From Calvatia gigantea (Eukaryota > Basidiomycota > Agaricomycetes > Agaricales > Lycoperdaceae): a stretch of DNA of 64,000 nucleotides. The position numbers and the translations under genes were made by a program. The stretch spans positions 62,001 through 126,000 of the forward strand of contig JACAAK010000019.1 in NCBI GenBank assembly GCA_025093985.1, in the 5' to 3' direction. A model generated the notes under the pieces. That model did not search any database. It had not been told where the DNA came from and saw only the letters and a program-made list of their open reading frames with translations. Below, piece after piece: positions 12,257 to 23,351 of the stretch. How positions within the stretch are numbered: the stretch's first letter is position 1; each line of letters opens with the position of its first letter.

Positions 12257-12946
12257 TCAAAGTTTGAAGTGTTTGGAGAGCTCCTCAACTGCCAAGTTCA
12301 TGGCAGAGTTATCCTTGGACACCAGAGTGATGTCATCAATAAAGACTGGAACAATCACCTTGACTGATCCCTTAGAATAGATATAGAGTGAGTTGTCAGA
12401 CTGGAGATGAGAGTAGCCTATAGAGACCATGACAGAGTAGAGCTTCTTGTTCCATTGCTGGGCAGCTTGCTTCAAGCCATAGAGGGACTTGGTAAGTCTG
12501 CAGACATGGTTAGGACTGCCCTGGTGATATCCCTCAGGCTGGGCCATATAGATCTCCTCATCAAGCTCTTCATAGGTGAAGGCAGAGGAGATGTCAACTG
12601 ATTGCATTTTGAAGCCCTCTTTTGCAGCTAAGGCAATAATGAGGCGAAGGGAGGCAGGATGGAAGGTGGGAGCAAAGACTTCAGTGTAGTCATAGCCAGG
12701 GCGCTGAGAATAGCCCTTTGCAACAAGATGGGCCTTGTAGCGCTCCACAGAGCCATCTGGATTGTGCTTGACCTTGAAGACCCAGCCAGAGTTGATCACC
12801 TTCTTCCCAGGAGGCAGCTCAACAATCTCCCAGGTCCTGTTGGACTCCAGAGCAAAGATCTCATCATCACAGGCAGCAGACCAGTCTTGGGCATCAGGGC
12901 ACTTCATGGCAGCCTTGTAGGTGTGAGGGTCAGGTCCAGAGACACT
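12257..12946 (-). pseudogene. Copia Pol fragment (reverse transcriptase), diverged subfamily
   Basis: Open from 12907 to 12257 (216 aa), with upstream coding sequence continuing to 12946 and, across Tad-D, to 17609. It contains the Copia RT motifs SGWVFKVKHNPDGSVERYKA, VDISSAFTYEELDEEIYMAQ, the KSLYGLKQAAQQW block, and the catalytic VFIDDITLVS. At 12257 the frame stops. Related sequence continues to about 12035 in degraded form, including the part matching the region after the Copia LSKHFKL block. Compared with the intact Copia it has INSGW for VNSGW, YEELDEE for YGDLDEE and YSVMVSIGY for HSVMTSMGY, among others. Confidence 0.9.
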
Positions 12947-15900
12947 ATGCCGAGGGTGAGCCTGTCATCGGAGCACCTAAGCACCCTGAGTGGTTATATA
13001 TGGTGAGGCCGGCCTCCACTGCGGAGGAGCGAGATCGACCGCGTGTCATGGCTTTTGTCCACACACGGATCAAGAGACTGAGGCCCTCGCTTAGGTGGGA
13101 CCTCATTGATCACCGGGATGTGATGGTTCTTACCATCTTCAATCACGGCCGCGAACGCCATTTCATGAATGTCTATTCTGATGATGAGCACACTGCGATC
13201 ATGCTTCTCTACCCCAGATGCATTACATGGGGGGCGATTTCAATTGCCATTCGCGTGAGTGGGACGATGGCGTCCCACATCACCACCAACCCGCCCAGCA
13301 GCTCCTGGAAGCTGCTGACGACCTCGGCCTTGGGATCTGGTTACCAGATTCCAGGGCTCCTACTCATGTACCTCGAGATCCGACCAAGCGCCAATCGGTG
13401 ATTGATCTGATCTTTATCTCCGATCTCAGGTGGCGCATCGCGCGCCCCCAGATCAGATCGGATCTGACAGGCCCATCGGACCACCATCCGCTGTCTGTCA
13501 CGATCCCTATCCGCCCTGAAGACATCACGAATGTCAGAAGGGCTTTCCCCAAGAACTCGGCAGCGACTGCGGAATTGCAGTTCCTTGACGAGATCAGAGA
13601 AGGGGTGTATGGTCTTCGTGATCATCCCCTTAATTCAGCTCGGGATGTTAACGTCCTGGCATCGGCCATTGGGTCGGTGTTCTCTGCAGCGTGGCATTGC
13701 CACACTGTGGAGGTGCACATTTCCGCAAAGTCTCAACCCTGGTGGGATGAGGATTGCAGGGTCGCCCTTCAGGCCCATAGGGATTCTTCGGACCCTGCGG
13801 ACTGGAAGGCATTTCGACGCATTGTAGCGTCTAAGAAGCGCAAATTCTTTGATGAGAAGATTGAGGAAATTGCTGAGACCAACAAGCGCCCTTGGGACCT
13901 TATGGAATGGGTCAAGGCGTGCAAGTTGCCTGCATGTGAGGCTATCTCCTATCAGGGGGAGCCTTGTCACACTATGGACTCCCTATGGGAGGCCCTTTAC
14001 GGTACCTACAACTCCGCTTCCGGGCGCGAGTGTGATACCCCCGTTATTGATCCACTCCCTACGCTAACGCGGCGGGAATGGGTGGACTTCTCAGCCAAGG
14101 AACTGGTGGACGCGTTGTCCGCCTGCTCTAAGGTCTCTGTGCCGGGCCCTGACCAGATTACGTGGAGGATGCTCAAACAGATCGTGCTTGGGGATGCCCT
14201 GCCGGTCTTCGTACATCTAGCTAGCGCCTGTATTCGTCTGGGTTGCTGGCCGGAGTATTTTAAGGAATCTATGTCGGTTATTATCCCTAAGCCGGGTAAG
14301 CCTGCATACTCTACACCCAAGGCCTTTAGGCCTATAGTTCTTCTCAACACGCTGGGTAAGCTGTTTGAGAAAATGATCGCGACTAGGCTCCAGTTTGACT
14401 CTGTCAAATTTGGGGTCTTTCACCCGAATCAGCTTGGAGGTGTGATCCAACAATCCACTGAAGATGCTGGCCTGATGCTGACCCACATCATAAGAGCGGG
14501 TTGGGCTAAGGGCCTCAGGACTAGCGTTGTGGCTTTTGACATAGCGCAGTTCTTCCCGTCGTTGCACCATGATATGCTGGTGGCAATACTCCGCAAGCAA
14601 GGATTTGCCCCTGAGTTGGTTGAGTTCTTTGCGCACTACCTGGTAGGACGGAAGACCCAGTATTGCTGGGACTCTTTCAAGTCTGAGCCATTTCCATCGG
14701 ATGTGGGGGTGGGGCAGGGATCTGCCCTCTCTCCCGTCCTGTCGGCCTTATACATAGCTCCGCTAATGTGGCTTTTCGACAGGGAGGCGTCACGTCTTGG
14801 GACGACTCTTTTGTCATATGTCGATGATGGCACCATCATTGCCCAGTCGAAGGACTGGGGATCTAACCTTGTGGCTCTTAAGGAGGCATACGGTATTATA
14901 TTCAGGCTCTTTGAGCGCTTCGCCTTGGTACTTGAGCACGACAAGTCCGAGGTCTTTCACTTCTCCTGTAAGCACGGGGATGATAATCCACCAATAGACC
15001 TGGGCTTTGTCCCGTTCACTGGTGATACGCCACTCCGGCCCAAGCCTTATTGGAGGTATTTGGGCTTCTACTTCGACCGCGCCCTTACTTTTAAGGAGCA
15101 TGTTCGTTATTACTCTACTAAAGCACTTTCTATGGTGAAAGCCATGAAGATGCTTGGTAATTCTACGAGGGGCTTGCGGCCTATGCAGAAGCGCCTCCTC
15201 TATCGGTCATGTGTTGTCCCCATTGCGACATACGGCTTTAAACTCTGGTTCTTCAAGGGCTCTCGCTGTAAGGCGGCCCTTAAGAGCCTGAACGTCATGC
15301 AGAGACGGGCGGCCCTGTGGATTACAGGTGCTTTCCGGACTGCTCCTACTGGGGCCGCAGAGTCATTCGCGGGTCTCATACCCATCCAGCTTCACATACA
15401 GAAGCTTGCTGTCAGGTCAGACTACAGGATTAAGACCCTGTCACCTAACCATCCCCTCAGGGCCCTCATGAGCCCTGAGTACTCTGGGTCTGCTAAGTTG
15501 CACACTTGCTCTATCGGTCTTATGTCTCCTGCGGTTCGCAAGAAGACTAAGGGCTCCTTAATCCAGGCTGATGCCAGCCTGGTAAACCTCGTCGAGGAGT
15601 TTGAGCCTATGGCTTCAATCAATCGGCCCGGATACCGCCTGATGGACTGCCACCCTGACCAGGTGTCATTCATGGAGGTGAAACTCAATGCGGAGGGTAA
15701 TACTGACCCCGAGCATATGTATGCTCTCGATGCGCGCCTCAGGGAGTGCAGGGAGGATTTCAGGATTGTTTATATGGCGACGGACGCAAGTCTGCCACTC
15801 CATGGCAAGTTCCAGGCAGTTTCATCTGCCCATGTCTATCGCCAACGGGAGTGTCTCTGGGAGATCACTCACGTGGCAGGCCGAGTCACAGCGCCTGACG

Positions 15901-16646
15901 CTGAGCTCATGGCCATTGCACTTGGTGTTCATTTTGCTATTAAGCAGGATGATGTCAGGCTCATACGTGTATTCACTGACTCTATTACGTCGGTGAAGCT
16001 CGCAGTTGATCCGTCTACACATTCCGGGCAGATGCTGTCCCAAGGGGTGTGTGTGGCACTTAAACAGTGGCTCTCTGGGGATCCCTGGAGAGGCATTGAA
16101 TTCCTCGCTGTCCCTTCCTCCGAGAAGTGGGAGTTCCACCATGCTGTTCACCGGCATGTTACCTCGTTCCCTCAGGTCGCTTATGGCCTGAGGCCGTTCA
16201 CTTCTATTGCCCACCTGCGCAAGGAGGCGGTCGATGATGTTCTGGAGTCATGGCGCCAGCTGTACTCTACCTCTTCTTACAAGGGGCATAGTAATATGGA
16301 TCTCGCCTCTGGGGCAGACCCGTCTGTTTCGGGGAAGCCGACCTACCTTTCTGGTGGGCCCTGGCTCCCCCACGTTAGCGGCTCTAACTCGCTCTGTGCG
16401 AGAGCTGTGCATGCCGTTACTGGTCATGCTCCGATTGGGTCGTACCGAGTACGATTCTTTCCTACTGAAAGCATTGGCTGTTCGTGTGGCGCCGCTCTTG
16501 AGGGGCGCTATCACATTTTCGTCAGGTGTCCCAACCACAAGAGGGAACTTGACAGACCTCCTCAGACCATTCGTGAGCTGATTGACTTCCTGAACGTGAA
16601 CCCTGGTGCGTTTGCATTCAGACCAGATGATGCTGGGATCGGCTGA
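12947..16646 (+). pseudogene. Tad-D ORF2, 1142-aa open frame, N-terminus missing
   Basis: From 13218 to 16646 there is an unbroken 1142-aa frame covering the endonuclease C-terminal half (GGDFNCHSREWDDG, SDHHPL), the RT (FRPIVLLNTLGKLFEKMIATR, VAFDIAQFFPSLHH, GVGQGSALSPVLSALYIAP, LLSYVDDGTIIAQ), RNase H (MATDASLPLHG, ELMAIALGVHFA, FTDSITSVKL) and the C-terminal zinc motif CSCGAALEGRYHIFVRC. Upstream, 12947-13217 is coding in another frame. A 19-bp deletion at about 13211, between two TTCTCT repeats, shifts the frame there relative to Tad-G and Tad-K. The first endonuclease residues are also lost to 5' truncation, so this is not a complete ORF2. Confidence 0.93.
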
Positions 16647-17375
16647 GCTGGCGCGCGTAAGGGGTCCCTGCGGTGTCGCTGGTCTTCTGACCTACTAGGA
16701 GGAGAAGTTGTAAGGCAACAGGGGTTGGGTCCCTGGGGGGTGCTTCTGGCCCTGGCTAGTGGTGCTCCTTTCCTGGGCCTGGTTGGGGGCTTCGTGGGGG
16801 CGGAGGCATAAAATAACGGGGGTGGGGTCCCCGGGTGGCAGTGCGGGTTCGTCCTGCTAAGCTGCTTTCTTGGGCACCGTCTAGGCGGCGCTTCAAGTTG
16901 CTACCCTGCCTACTGTGTTGTTCTGGGTCAGGTCTGGGCTGATACCCTTTCACTTGGGAAGTTGGGGGTAAGGTGGCTCCAGGCGGGGGCTCCTTGTGCT
17001 GGCTCTCCTGATTACACCTGTCCCCTCTCGGGCGCTCGGCTGCCTCTGCCGCTGGGCTCGCTGCTTGTGGGATGATCAGGGCACCGCCGCAGAGCGGCGG
17101 TGCGTCACTGGGTGTACACCACAAGACCTGGGTAACTGGGTCTTCCTCAGTGTGATGGGCATTTCGGGGAACCAGGGGATTTGGCAAGTAAGGGGTGGTC
17201 TGGTCTGGTCTGGGTTAGTGCTTGGGTTGGGTTGGGCTGCTTCTGAACAGTAGATTACTCTTAACTCATCGGACCTTGTAGTTGGGGCTTTGTACTTAGC
17301 TACACGCGGACTGCGATCAGGCACCGCGTTATAAATTGGCACAAGCCATGATTTAAAAAAAAAAAAAAAAAAAAA
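16647..17375 (+). other. Tad-D 3' UTR, hairpins and poly(A)
   Basis: Holds the perfect hairpin GCACCGCCGC-AGA-GCGGCGGTGC at 17081-17103 and the terminal ACGCGG/CCGCGT hairpin shortly before A(21). The antisense strand has an open frame of 143 codons (17187-16756) that recurs in other copies; I do not call it a gene. Confidence 0.8.
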
Positions 17376-17389
17376 GGTCCAGAGACACT

Positions 17390-17607
17390 TCCAGCAAACT
17401 CCACATCCTCAAAGGCACACTCTGCAGCATCAGAGTTGTCCTCAGGCTATACCTCCAAAGCAGGGAGAGGTTTGACCTTCCACCACTCACTAGGAGGTTT
17501 CCTAGCTTGGCTACTGCATCTGGAATGGTTAGGAGGGACTGGAGTGTGAAGAGGAGCTGGTGGAGTTGAAGGTGGATCAGGAGAAGGAGTATGGAAGAGA
17601 GTGTCAT

Positions 17608-17609
<2 letters not shown>
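17390..17609 (-). pseudogene. Copia fragment continued (integrase-RT linker)
   Basis: About 220 bp of the same Copia element on the 5' side of the Tad-D insertion. On the minus strand it corresponds to the Pro/Ser-rich linker ahead of RT (the region that in the intact copy holds PPGEWWRIKLSPEPE). It joins the RT fragment exactly at the duplicated 14 bp. It is degraded and carries a stop in the expected frame. Confidence 0.75.
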
Positions 17610-17650
<41 letters not shown>

Positions 17651-17734
17651 AGGCTTGCACCAATTTATAATGCGGTGCCCGATCGCAGTCCGCGTGTAGT
17701 AGAGTACAATCCCCTAGCTACAAAGTCCGATGAG
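17610..17734 (-). mobile_element. Tad-E: 90-bp LINE 3' stub
   Basis: T(35) at 17610-17644 (poly(A) on the minus strand) followed by about 90 bp matching the extreme 3' end of the LINE 3' UTR, up to AAGTCCGATGAG. There it is cut by the tail of Tad-F. It is either an extremely 5'-truncated insertion or the visible end of a copy whose remainder is elsewhere. Confidence 0.85.
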
Positions 17735-17763
17735 TTTTTTTTTTTATTTTATTTTATTTTTTT

Positions 17764-18471
17764 AAATCATGGCTTGCGCCAATTTATAACGTGGTGCCCG
17801 ATCGCAGTCCACGTGTAGCTAAGTACAAAGCCTCAACTACAAAGTCCGATGAGTTGAGAGTAATCTACTGTTCAGAAGCAGCCCAACCCAACCCAAGTGC
17901 TAACCCAGACCAGACCAGACCACCCCCTACTTGCCAAATCCCCCGGTTGCCTGAAATGCCCATCACACTGAAGAAGACCCAGTTGCCCAGGTCTTGTGGT
18001 GTACACCCAGTGACGCACCGCCGCTCTGCGGCGGTGCCCTGATCATCCCACAAGCGGCGAGCCCAGCGGCAGCGGCAGCCGAGCGCCTGAGAGGGGACAG
18101 GTGTAGTCAGGAGAGCCAGTGCAAGGAGCCCCCGCTTGGAGCCGCCTTACCCCCAACTTCCCAAGTGAAAGGGTATCAGCCCAGTCCCGACCCAGAGCAA
18201 CACAGTAGGCAGGGTAGCAACTCGAAGCGCTGCATAGCGGCGCCCAAGAAAGTAGCTGAGCAGGACAAACTCGCACCGCCGCCCGGGGACCCAACCCCTG
18301 TTATTTTACGCCTTCGCCCCCCGCGAGACCCCCAACCGAGCCCAGGAAAGGAGCACCACCAGCCGAAGCCGGAAGCACCCCCCAGGGACCCCACCCCTGT
18401 TGCCTTGAGACTTCTCCACCTAGTAGGCCAGAAGACCAGCGTCACCGCAGGGACCCCCCACATGCGCCAGC
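17764..18471 (-). other. Tad-F 3' UTR
   Basis: About 0.7 kb with the two family hairpins. The terminal one, at 17789-17814, has the stem ACGTGG/CCACGT, a fully paired variant of ACGCGG/CCGCGT. A 168-codon open frame on the opposite (plus) strand at 17994-18500 overlaps the ORF2 stop. It recurs in other copies and is not called as a gene. Confidence 0.75.
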
Positions 18472-19620
18472 TCAACCGATCCCAGCATTATCTGGTCTGA
18501 ATGCAAACGCCCCGGGGTTCGCATTCAGGAAGTCAATCAGCTCACGAATGGTCTGAGGAGGTCTGTCAAGTTCCCTTTTGTGGTTGGGACACCTGACGAA
18601 AATGTGATAGCGCCCCTCGAGAGCGGCGCCATACGAACAGCCAATGCTTTTGTTAGGAAAGAATCGTACGCGGTACGACCCAATCGGAGCATGACCCGTG
18701 ACGGCACGCACGGCCCTTGCACAAAGCGAGTTAGAGCCGCTAACATGAGGGAGCCAGGGCCCACCAGAAAGGTAGGTCGGCTTCCCCGGAATAGATGGAT
18801 CCGCCCCTGAGGCAAGGTCCATGTTACTACGCCCCTTGTACGAAGAGGTAGAGTACAGCTGATGCCATGACTCCAGAACATCGTTGACCACCTCTTTGTG
18901 GAGGTGGGCAATAGAAGTGAACGGCCTCAGACCATAAGTGACCTGAGGGAACGAGGTGACATGCTGGTGAATAGCATGGTGGAACTCCCACTTCTCGGAA
19001 GAAGGGACAGCGAGGAACTCAACGCCTCTCCGGGGATCCCCAGAGAGCCATTGCTTAAGCGCCACACACACCCCTTGGGACAGCATCTGCCCGGAATGTG
19101 TAGTCGGATCAACTGCGAGCTTCGCTGACGCAATAGAATCAGTGAATACACATATGAGCCTGACGTCATCCTGCTTAAGAGCAAAATGAACGCCAAGTGC
19201 AATGGCCACGAGCTCAGCATCAGGCGCTGTGACTCGGCCTGCCACGCGAGTGATCTCCCGGAGACACTCCCGTTGGCGATAGACATAGGCAGATGAAACT
19301 GCCTGGAACTTGCCATGGAGCGGCAGACTTGCGTCCGTCGCCATATGGACAATCCCGACATCCTCTCTGCACTCCCTAAGGCGCGCGTTGAGAGCATACA
19401 TATACTCGGGGTCAGTATAACCCTCTGCATTGAGTTTCACCTCCATGAATGACACCTGGTCCGGGTGGCAGTCCATCAGGCGATATCCGGGCTGATTAAT
19501 TGAAGCCATAGGCTCGAACTCCTCGACGAGGTTTACCAGGCTGGCATCAGCCTGGATTAAGGAGCCCTTAGTCTTCTTGCGAACCGCAGGAGACATAAGA
19601 CCGATAGAACGAGTGTGCAG
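18472..19620 (-). pseudogene. Tad-F ORF2 fragment, RNase H and C-terminal zinc motif
   Basis: Open from the truncation at 19620 down to the normal stop at 18472. It encodes the segment from LHTRSIGLMSPAVRKKTKG through RNase H (MATDASLPLHG, ELVAIALGVHFAL, FTDSIASAKL) to CSYGAALEGRYHIFVRC and the end FRPDNAGIG. The second Cys of the usual CSC zinc motif is Tyr here, so the motif is damaged. There is no RT part. Confidence 0.9.
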
Positions 19621-19676
19621 CGCGCCAATGGAGATGGTGGACCCTTTCGACAATGACGAGGACAAGGTAGCGGCCC

Positions 19677-19770
19677 GGCCTTATGTCTCCTGCGATCCGC
19701 AAGAAGACTAAGGGATCCTTGACGGCCTTATGTCTCCTGCGATCCGCAAGAAGACTAAGGGATCCTTGAC
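19677..19770 (+). repeat. 47-bp tandem duplication at the Tad-H 5' junction
   Basis: Two identical consecutive 47-bp units (19677-19723 and 19724-19770), each starting GGCCTTATGTCTCC and ending in GGATCCTTGAC. They correspond to the same place in ORF2 (LMSPAIRKKTKGSL). Other copies have this segment once. Confidence 0.93.
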
Positions 19771-20854
19771 CCAGGCTGACGCCAGCCTGGTGAACCTCGT
19801 CGAGGAATTTGAGCCTATGGCTTCCATTAATCGACCTGGATACCGCCTGATGGACTGCCACCCTGAGCAGGTGTCGTTCATGGAGGTGAAGCTCAATGCG
19901 GAGGGTAACACCGACCCCGAGCATATGTACGCTCTCAATGCGCGCCTTAGGGAGTGCAGGGAGGACCTCGGGATTGTCCATATGGCGACGGACGCAAGTC
20001 TGCCGCTCCATGGCAAGTTCCAGGCAGTTTCGTCTGCCCATGTCTACCGCCAGCGGGAGTGCCTCCGGGAGATCACTCGCGTGGCAGGCCGAGTTACAGC
20101 GCCTGACGCTGAGCTCATGGCCATTGCACTTGGCATTCATTTTGCTCTTAAGCAGGATGATGTCAGGCTTATACGGGTATTCACTGACTCTATTGCGTCA
20201 GCGAAGCTTGTAGTTGATCCGTCTACACACTCCGGGCAGATGCTGTCCCAGGGGGTGTGTGTGGCGCTCAAGCGATGGCTCTCTGGGGATCCCCGGAGAG
20301 GCATTGAATTCCTCGCTGTCCCTTCTTCCGAGGAGTGGGAGTTCCATCATGCTGTTCACCGGCATGTCACCTCGTTCCCTCAGGTCGCTTATGGTCTGAG
20401 GCCGTTCACCTCTATCGCCCGCCTGCGCAAAGAGGCGGTCGATGATGTTCTGGAGTCATGGCGTCAGCTGTACTCTACCTCTTCGTACAAGGGGCGTAGT
20501 AACATGGACCTTGCCTCAGGGGCGGATCCATCTGTTCCGGGGAAGCCGACCTACCTTTCTGGTGGGCCCTGGCTCCCTCATGTTAGCGGCTCTAACTCGC
20601 TATGCGCGAGGGCCGTGCGTGCCGTTACAGGTCATGCTCCGATTGGATCGTACCGCGTACGATTCTTTCCCAATGAAAGCGTTGGCTGCTCGTGTGGCGC
20701 CGCTCTCCAGGGGCGCTATCACATCTTCGTCAGGTGTCCCAAACACAAAAGGGAGCTTGACAGACCTCCTCAGACCATTCGTGAGCTGATAGACTTCCTG
20801 AACGCAAACCCCGGGGCCTTTGCGTTCAGACCAGATGATGCTGGGATCGGCTGA
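19724..20854 (+). pseudogene. Tad-H ORF2 fragment, RNase H and zinc motif
   Basis: Open from 19730 to the normal stop at 20854 (374 aa). It contains the RNase H region (MATDASLPLHG, ELMAIALGIHFAL, FTDSIASAKL) and CSCGAALQGRYHIFVRC near the end. It lacks endonuclease and RT. It is nearly identical to the corresponding part of Tad-I. Confidence 0.92.
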
Positions 20855-21550
20855 ACTGGCGCGCGTGGGGGGCTCCTGCGGGGTTGCTGGTCTTCTGGCC
20901 TACTGGGTGGAGAAGTTGTAAGGCAACAGGGGTGGGGTCCCTGGGGGGTGCTTCTGGCCTCGGCTAGTGGTGCTCCTTTCCTGGGCCTGGTTAGGGGCTT
21001 CGCGGGGGGCGAAGGCGTTAAATAACGGGGGTGGGGTCCCCGGGTGGCGGTGCGGGTTCGTCCTGTTCAGCTGCTTTCTTGGGCACCGCCTGGGCGGCGC
21101 TTCGAGTTGCTACCCTGCTTACTGTGTTGTTCTGGGTCAGGACTGGGCTGATACCCTTTCACTTGGGAAGTCGGGGGTAAGGCGGCTCCAAGCAGGGGCT
21201 CCTTGCGCTGGCTCTCCTGACTACACCTGTCCCCCTGAGGGCACTCGGCCGCCGTTGCTGCTGGGTCCGCCTCCTGAGGGATGGTCAGGGCACCGCCGCC
21301 TTGCGGCGATGCGTCACTGGGTGTACACCACAAGACCTGGGCAACTGGGTCTTCTTCAGTGTGATGGGCATTTCGGGCGACCGGGGGATTTGGCAAGTAG
21401 GGGGTGGTCTGGTCTGGTCTGCCTTGGATTGGGTTGGGCTGCTTCTGAACAGTAGATTACTCTTAACTCATCGGACTTTGTAGTTGGGGCTTTGTACTTA
21501 GCTACACGCGGACTGCGATCGGGCACCGCGTTATAAATTGGCGCAAGCCA

Positions 21551-21589
<39 letters not shown>
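20855..21589 (+). other. Tad-H 3' UTR and poly(A)
   Basis: GC-rich 3' UTR with the GCACCGCCGC-CTT-GCGGCGATGC hairpin near 21291-21313 and the terminal ACGCGG/CCGCGT hairpin. The sense strand shows a 162-codon open frame (20967-21455) whose product is identical in Tad-I. Stop-poor GC-rich sequence is the simpler explanation. Confidence 0.75.
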
Positions 21590-21591
<2 letters not shown>

Positions 21592-23351
21592 CAAGGTAGC
21601 GGCCCCAGGGGCTGCTACCTCTGCGATCACCACTGATCCCCCTGGGAGCTCCGCTGGCAGAGATATGTCAGTGAAGTCATTCGGCGATCTGGAGTATGCT
21701 CCATCCGTAGCGGTGTTGGCAGGTGACGAAGAACACCTCGCTGTGGATGTCCAGGGCGCAGCCGAATCCCTGCACAACCTTTCCTCCTGGTTTAGGTCCA
21801 TGCATGCTATGCCGCTTAGCGCGGAATCTACCACAGTGGTACTGGGTGCCGCCTTGGCGTTTGTCCAGTCCCTGTCTAACAATGGCTGGTTGGATCGCTC
21901 TCCAACTGGTCAGTCTAATCCGAGTTGGCTCGGAGGTCACGCTGTGGCCAACATTGCCTCTCGCTACGCTCGACCCCTGCCAGACAGGAGAGCTACTCCC
22001 CCGCCTCGGCCATCTGGCTCGGGCGATGTTGACACTGATATGGAAGGCTCTGCGCCTAGATCCAGTAGATCGAAGCCGGCCAGAGCTCCCGCACCACCAC
22101 CTCCATTTCAGCCTGTCCGTCCCGCTCATCGTAAGCGGGACCTTGTCGAGTCGATCCGAAAGAATGCAGAGGCAAAGTGCCTTGCCCTGCAGCAGCAACG
22201 GAAGAGTGCGCCGGTCCAACCTGGTCCGGTGTGCCCTCTTAACATCACCAAGAAGAAGAAGGCAGTGCCGTCCTCATACACGCAGACACTATCTTCTTCT
22301 GGTAAGGGCAAGTCTGCCCAAATCCCTGTGGTCACAGCCGTGCGTGTTGCACAGTCGTTCCCAGAGCTTGAACCCAAACGAGTTGTAGCTATGGCTCGTG
22401 AGGCTGAACCCTCAGCGCAAGGCAAGTCCAAGCGCCCTGACAATGTCATGGCTGGTCCCAACCGTTGGCAACTCCTCATGACCGCGGTTGCTGTGCCGGA
22501 AGGTGCCCCCCGCCCTCAGACTAACCACTTTGTTGAAGTTATCAATAGAGGCCTGGTCCAAGCTCGTGTCCGCTGCAGGATCGAGTCCATTCGCTCAAGC
22601 ACGGCCAATTCTTGGTCGCTGCTCACTAACTTTGCCCCCACTCCGAAGGATGTTGCCATCATAGATGAGTGGGCTCATAAGGCGGTTGCTGAGGGTGTCA
22701 AGCTCCAGCTCCGTGTCCCCGACTCCACATCCTACATCAGGATCGTGGATATCCCTTTTATCGACGAACTTGGCTGCAAGGCCATGACTGTCGAACATCT
22801 CCTGGGCCATCTGTTGAAGTCTCCGCATCACGAGGACTTCGCCATGCTGTCTCACACCCTGTGCATCTCGCACAACTCCGCCAGCTCTGACACTTGCACA
22901 GCTTGGCTCGACTTAGCTGACTCGAAAACTGGCACCCAGATGAAGCACCTTGTGGGGCGCACCGTCCAGATTGGAACGCACTCCTGCCGCGTGCAGCAGG
23001 CTTCCGCCCGTACCGGGGTCCCCTGGTGTCAGTGCTGCTGGTACTGGGGCCACCCCACTGCTATCTGTCGATCCCGGTCGAACAGGTGCCCTATCTGCAC
23101 TGGGCCTCACACATCTGAGAACCACCGCGCTGTTGCTGGCTGTTGTCATCCGAAGGATCTCAACAAGGCTACCCCTGAGGGACAACTGTGTCCCCACAAA
23201 TTCAAGTGTCTCAACTGCGGTGGTGAACACTGCGCTGACTCCCATTTGTGCCAGCTTTGGTGCCACCGGTATGAGGCCGAGTGGATCAAAGAGCACTATA
23301 GAAAGGTGAGTGAACGCTGTCTCTCAAGGATTTTTTTTTTTTTTTTTTTTT

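Larger units (their letters stand above)
12947..17375 (+). mobile_element. Tad-D: 5'-truncated LINE, 14-bp TSD, poly(A)
   Basis: Plus-strand LINE starting within the endonuclease coding region and ending in A(21) at 17355-17375. It is flanked by GGTCCAGAGACACT at 12933-12946 and 17376-17389, which also restores the interrupted Copia. At 4.43 kb it is the copy with the longest uninterrupted ORF2 reading frame of the window. Confidence 0.96.
12035..17609 (-). mobile_element. Diverged Copia internal fragment without LTRs, split by Tad-D
   Basis: Two pieces of one minus-strand Copia element: 12035-12946, and from 17390 to 17609 on the 5' side. They rejoin at the duplicated GGTCCAGAGACACT. No LTR is found on either side. 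On the left, Copia sequence stops against Tad-B; on the right it stops at the poly(T) of Tad-E. Protein similarity to the Copia at 26927-31273 is clear, but there are many substitutions, so this is a different, older subfamily. Confidence 0.88.
17735..19620 (-). mobile_element. Tad-F: 5'-truncated LINE with A/T-patterned tail
   Basis: The tail at 17735-17763 reads T(11)ATTTTATTTTAT(7), so the poly(A) has regular T interruptions. The 3' UTR runs to 18471 and ORF2 to 19620, where it abuts Tad-G head to head. No TSD was found: the sequence before the tail belongs to Tad-E and the sequence after 19620 belongs to Tad-G. Confidence 0.85.
19677..21589 (+). mobile_element. Tad-H: 5'-truncated LINE in Tad-G, 16-bp TSD
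   Basis: Flanked by GACAAGGTAGCGGCCC at 19661-19676 and 21590-21605. It ends in A(33) at 21557-21589. Its 5' end carries a 47-bp tandem duplication. It is close to identical to Tad-I, sharing a deletion in the 3' UTR just before the GATTGGGTTGGGCTGC stretch. Confidence 0.96.

Noticed and set aside
20967..21455. 162-codon frame with an identical product at 23941-23453
   Set aside because: Both lie in the 3' UTR of the sibling copies Tad-H and Tad-I. Identity reflects recent common origin, and other copies do not keep the frame.
17735..23331. Tad-F plus Tad-G as one LINE with a twin-priming inversion
   Set aside because: The plus-strand part continues through its own ORF2 and 3' UTR at 59318-62563, so it is a separate copy and not the inverted 5' part of Tad-F.
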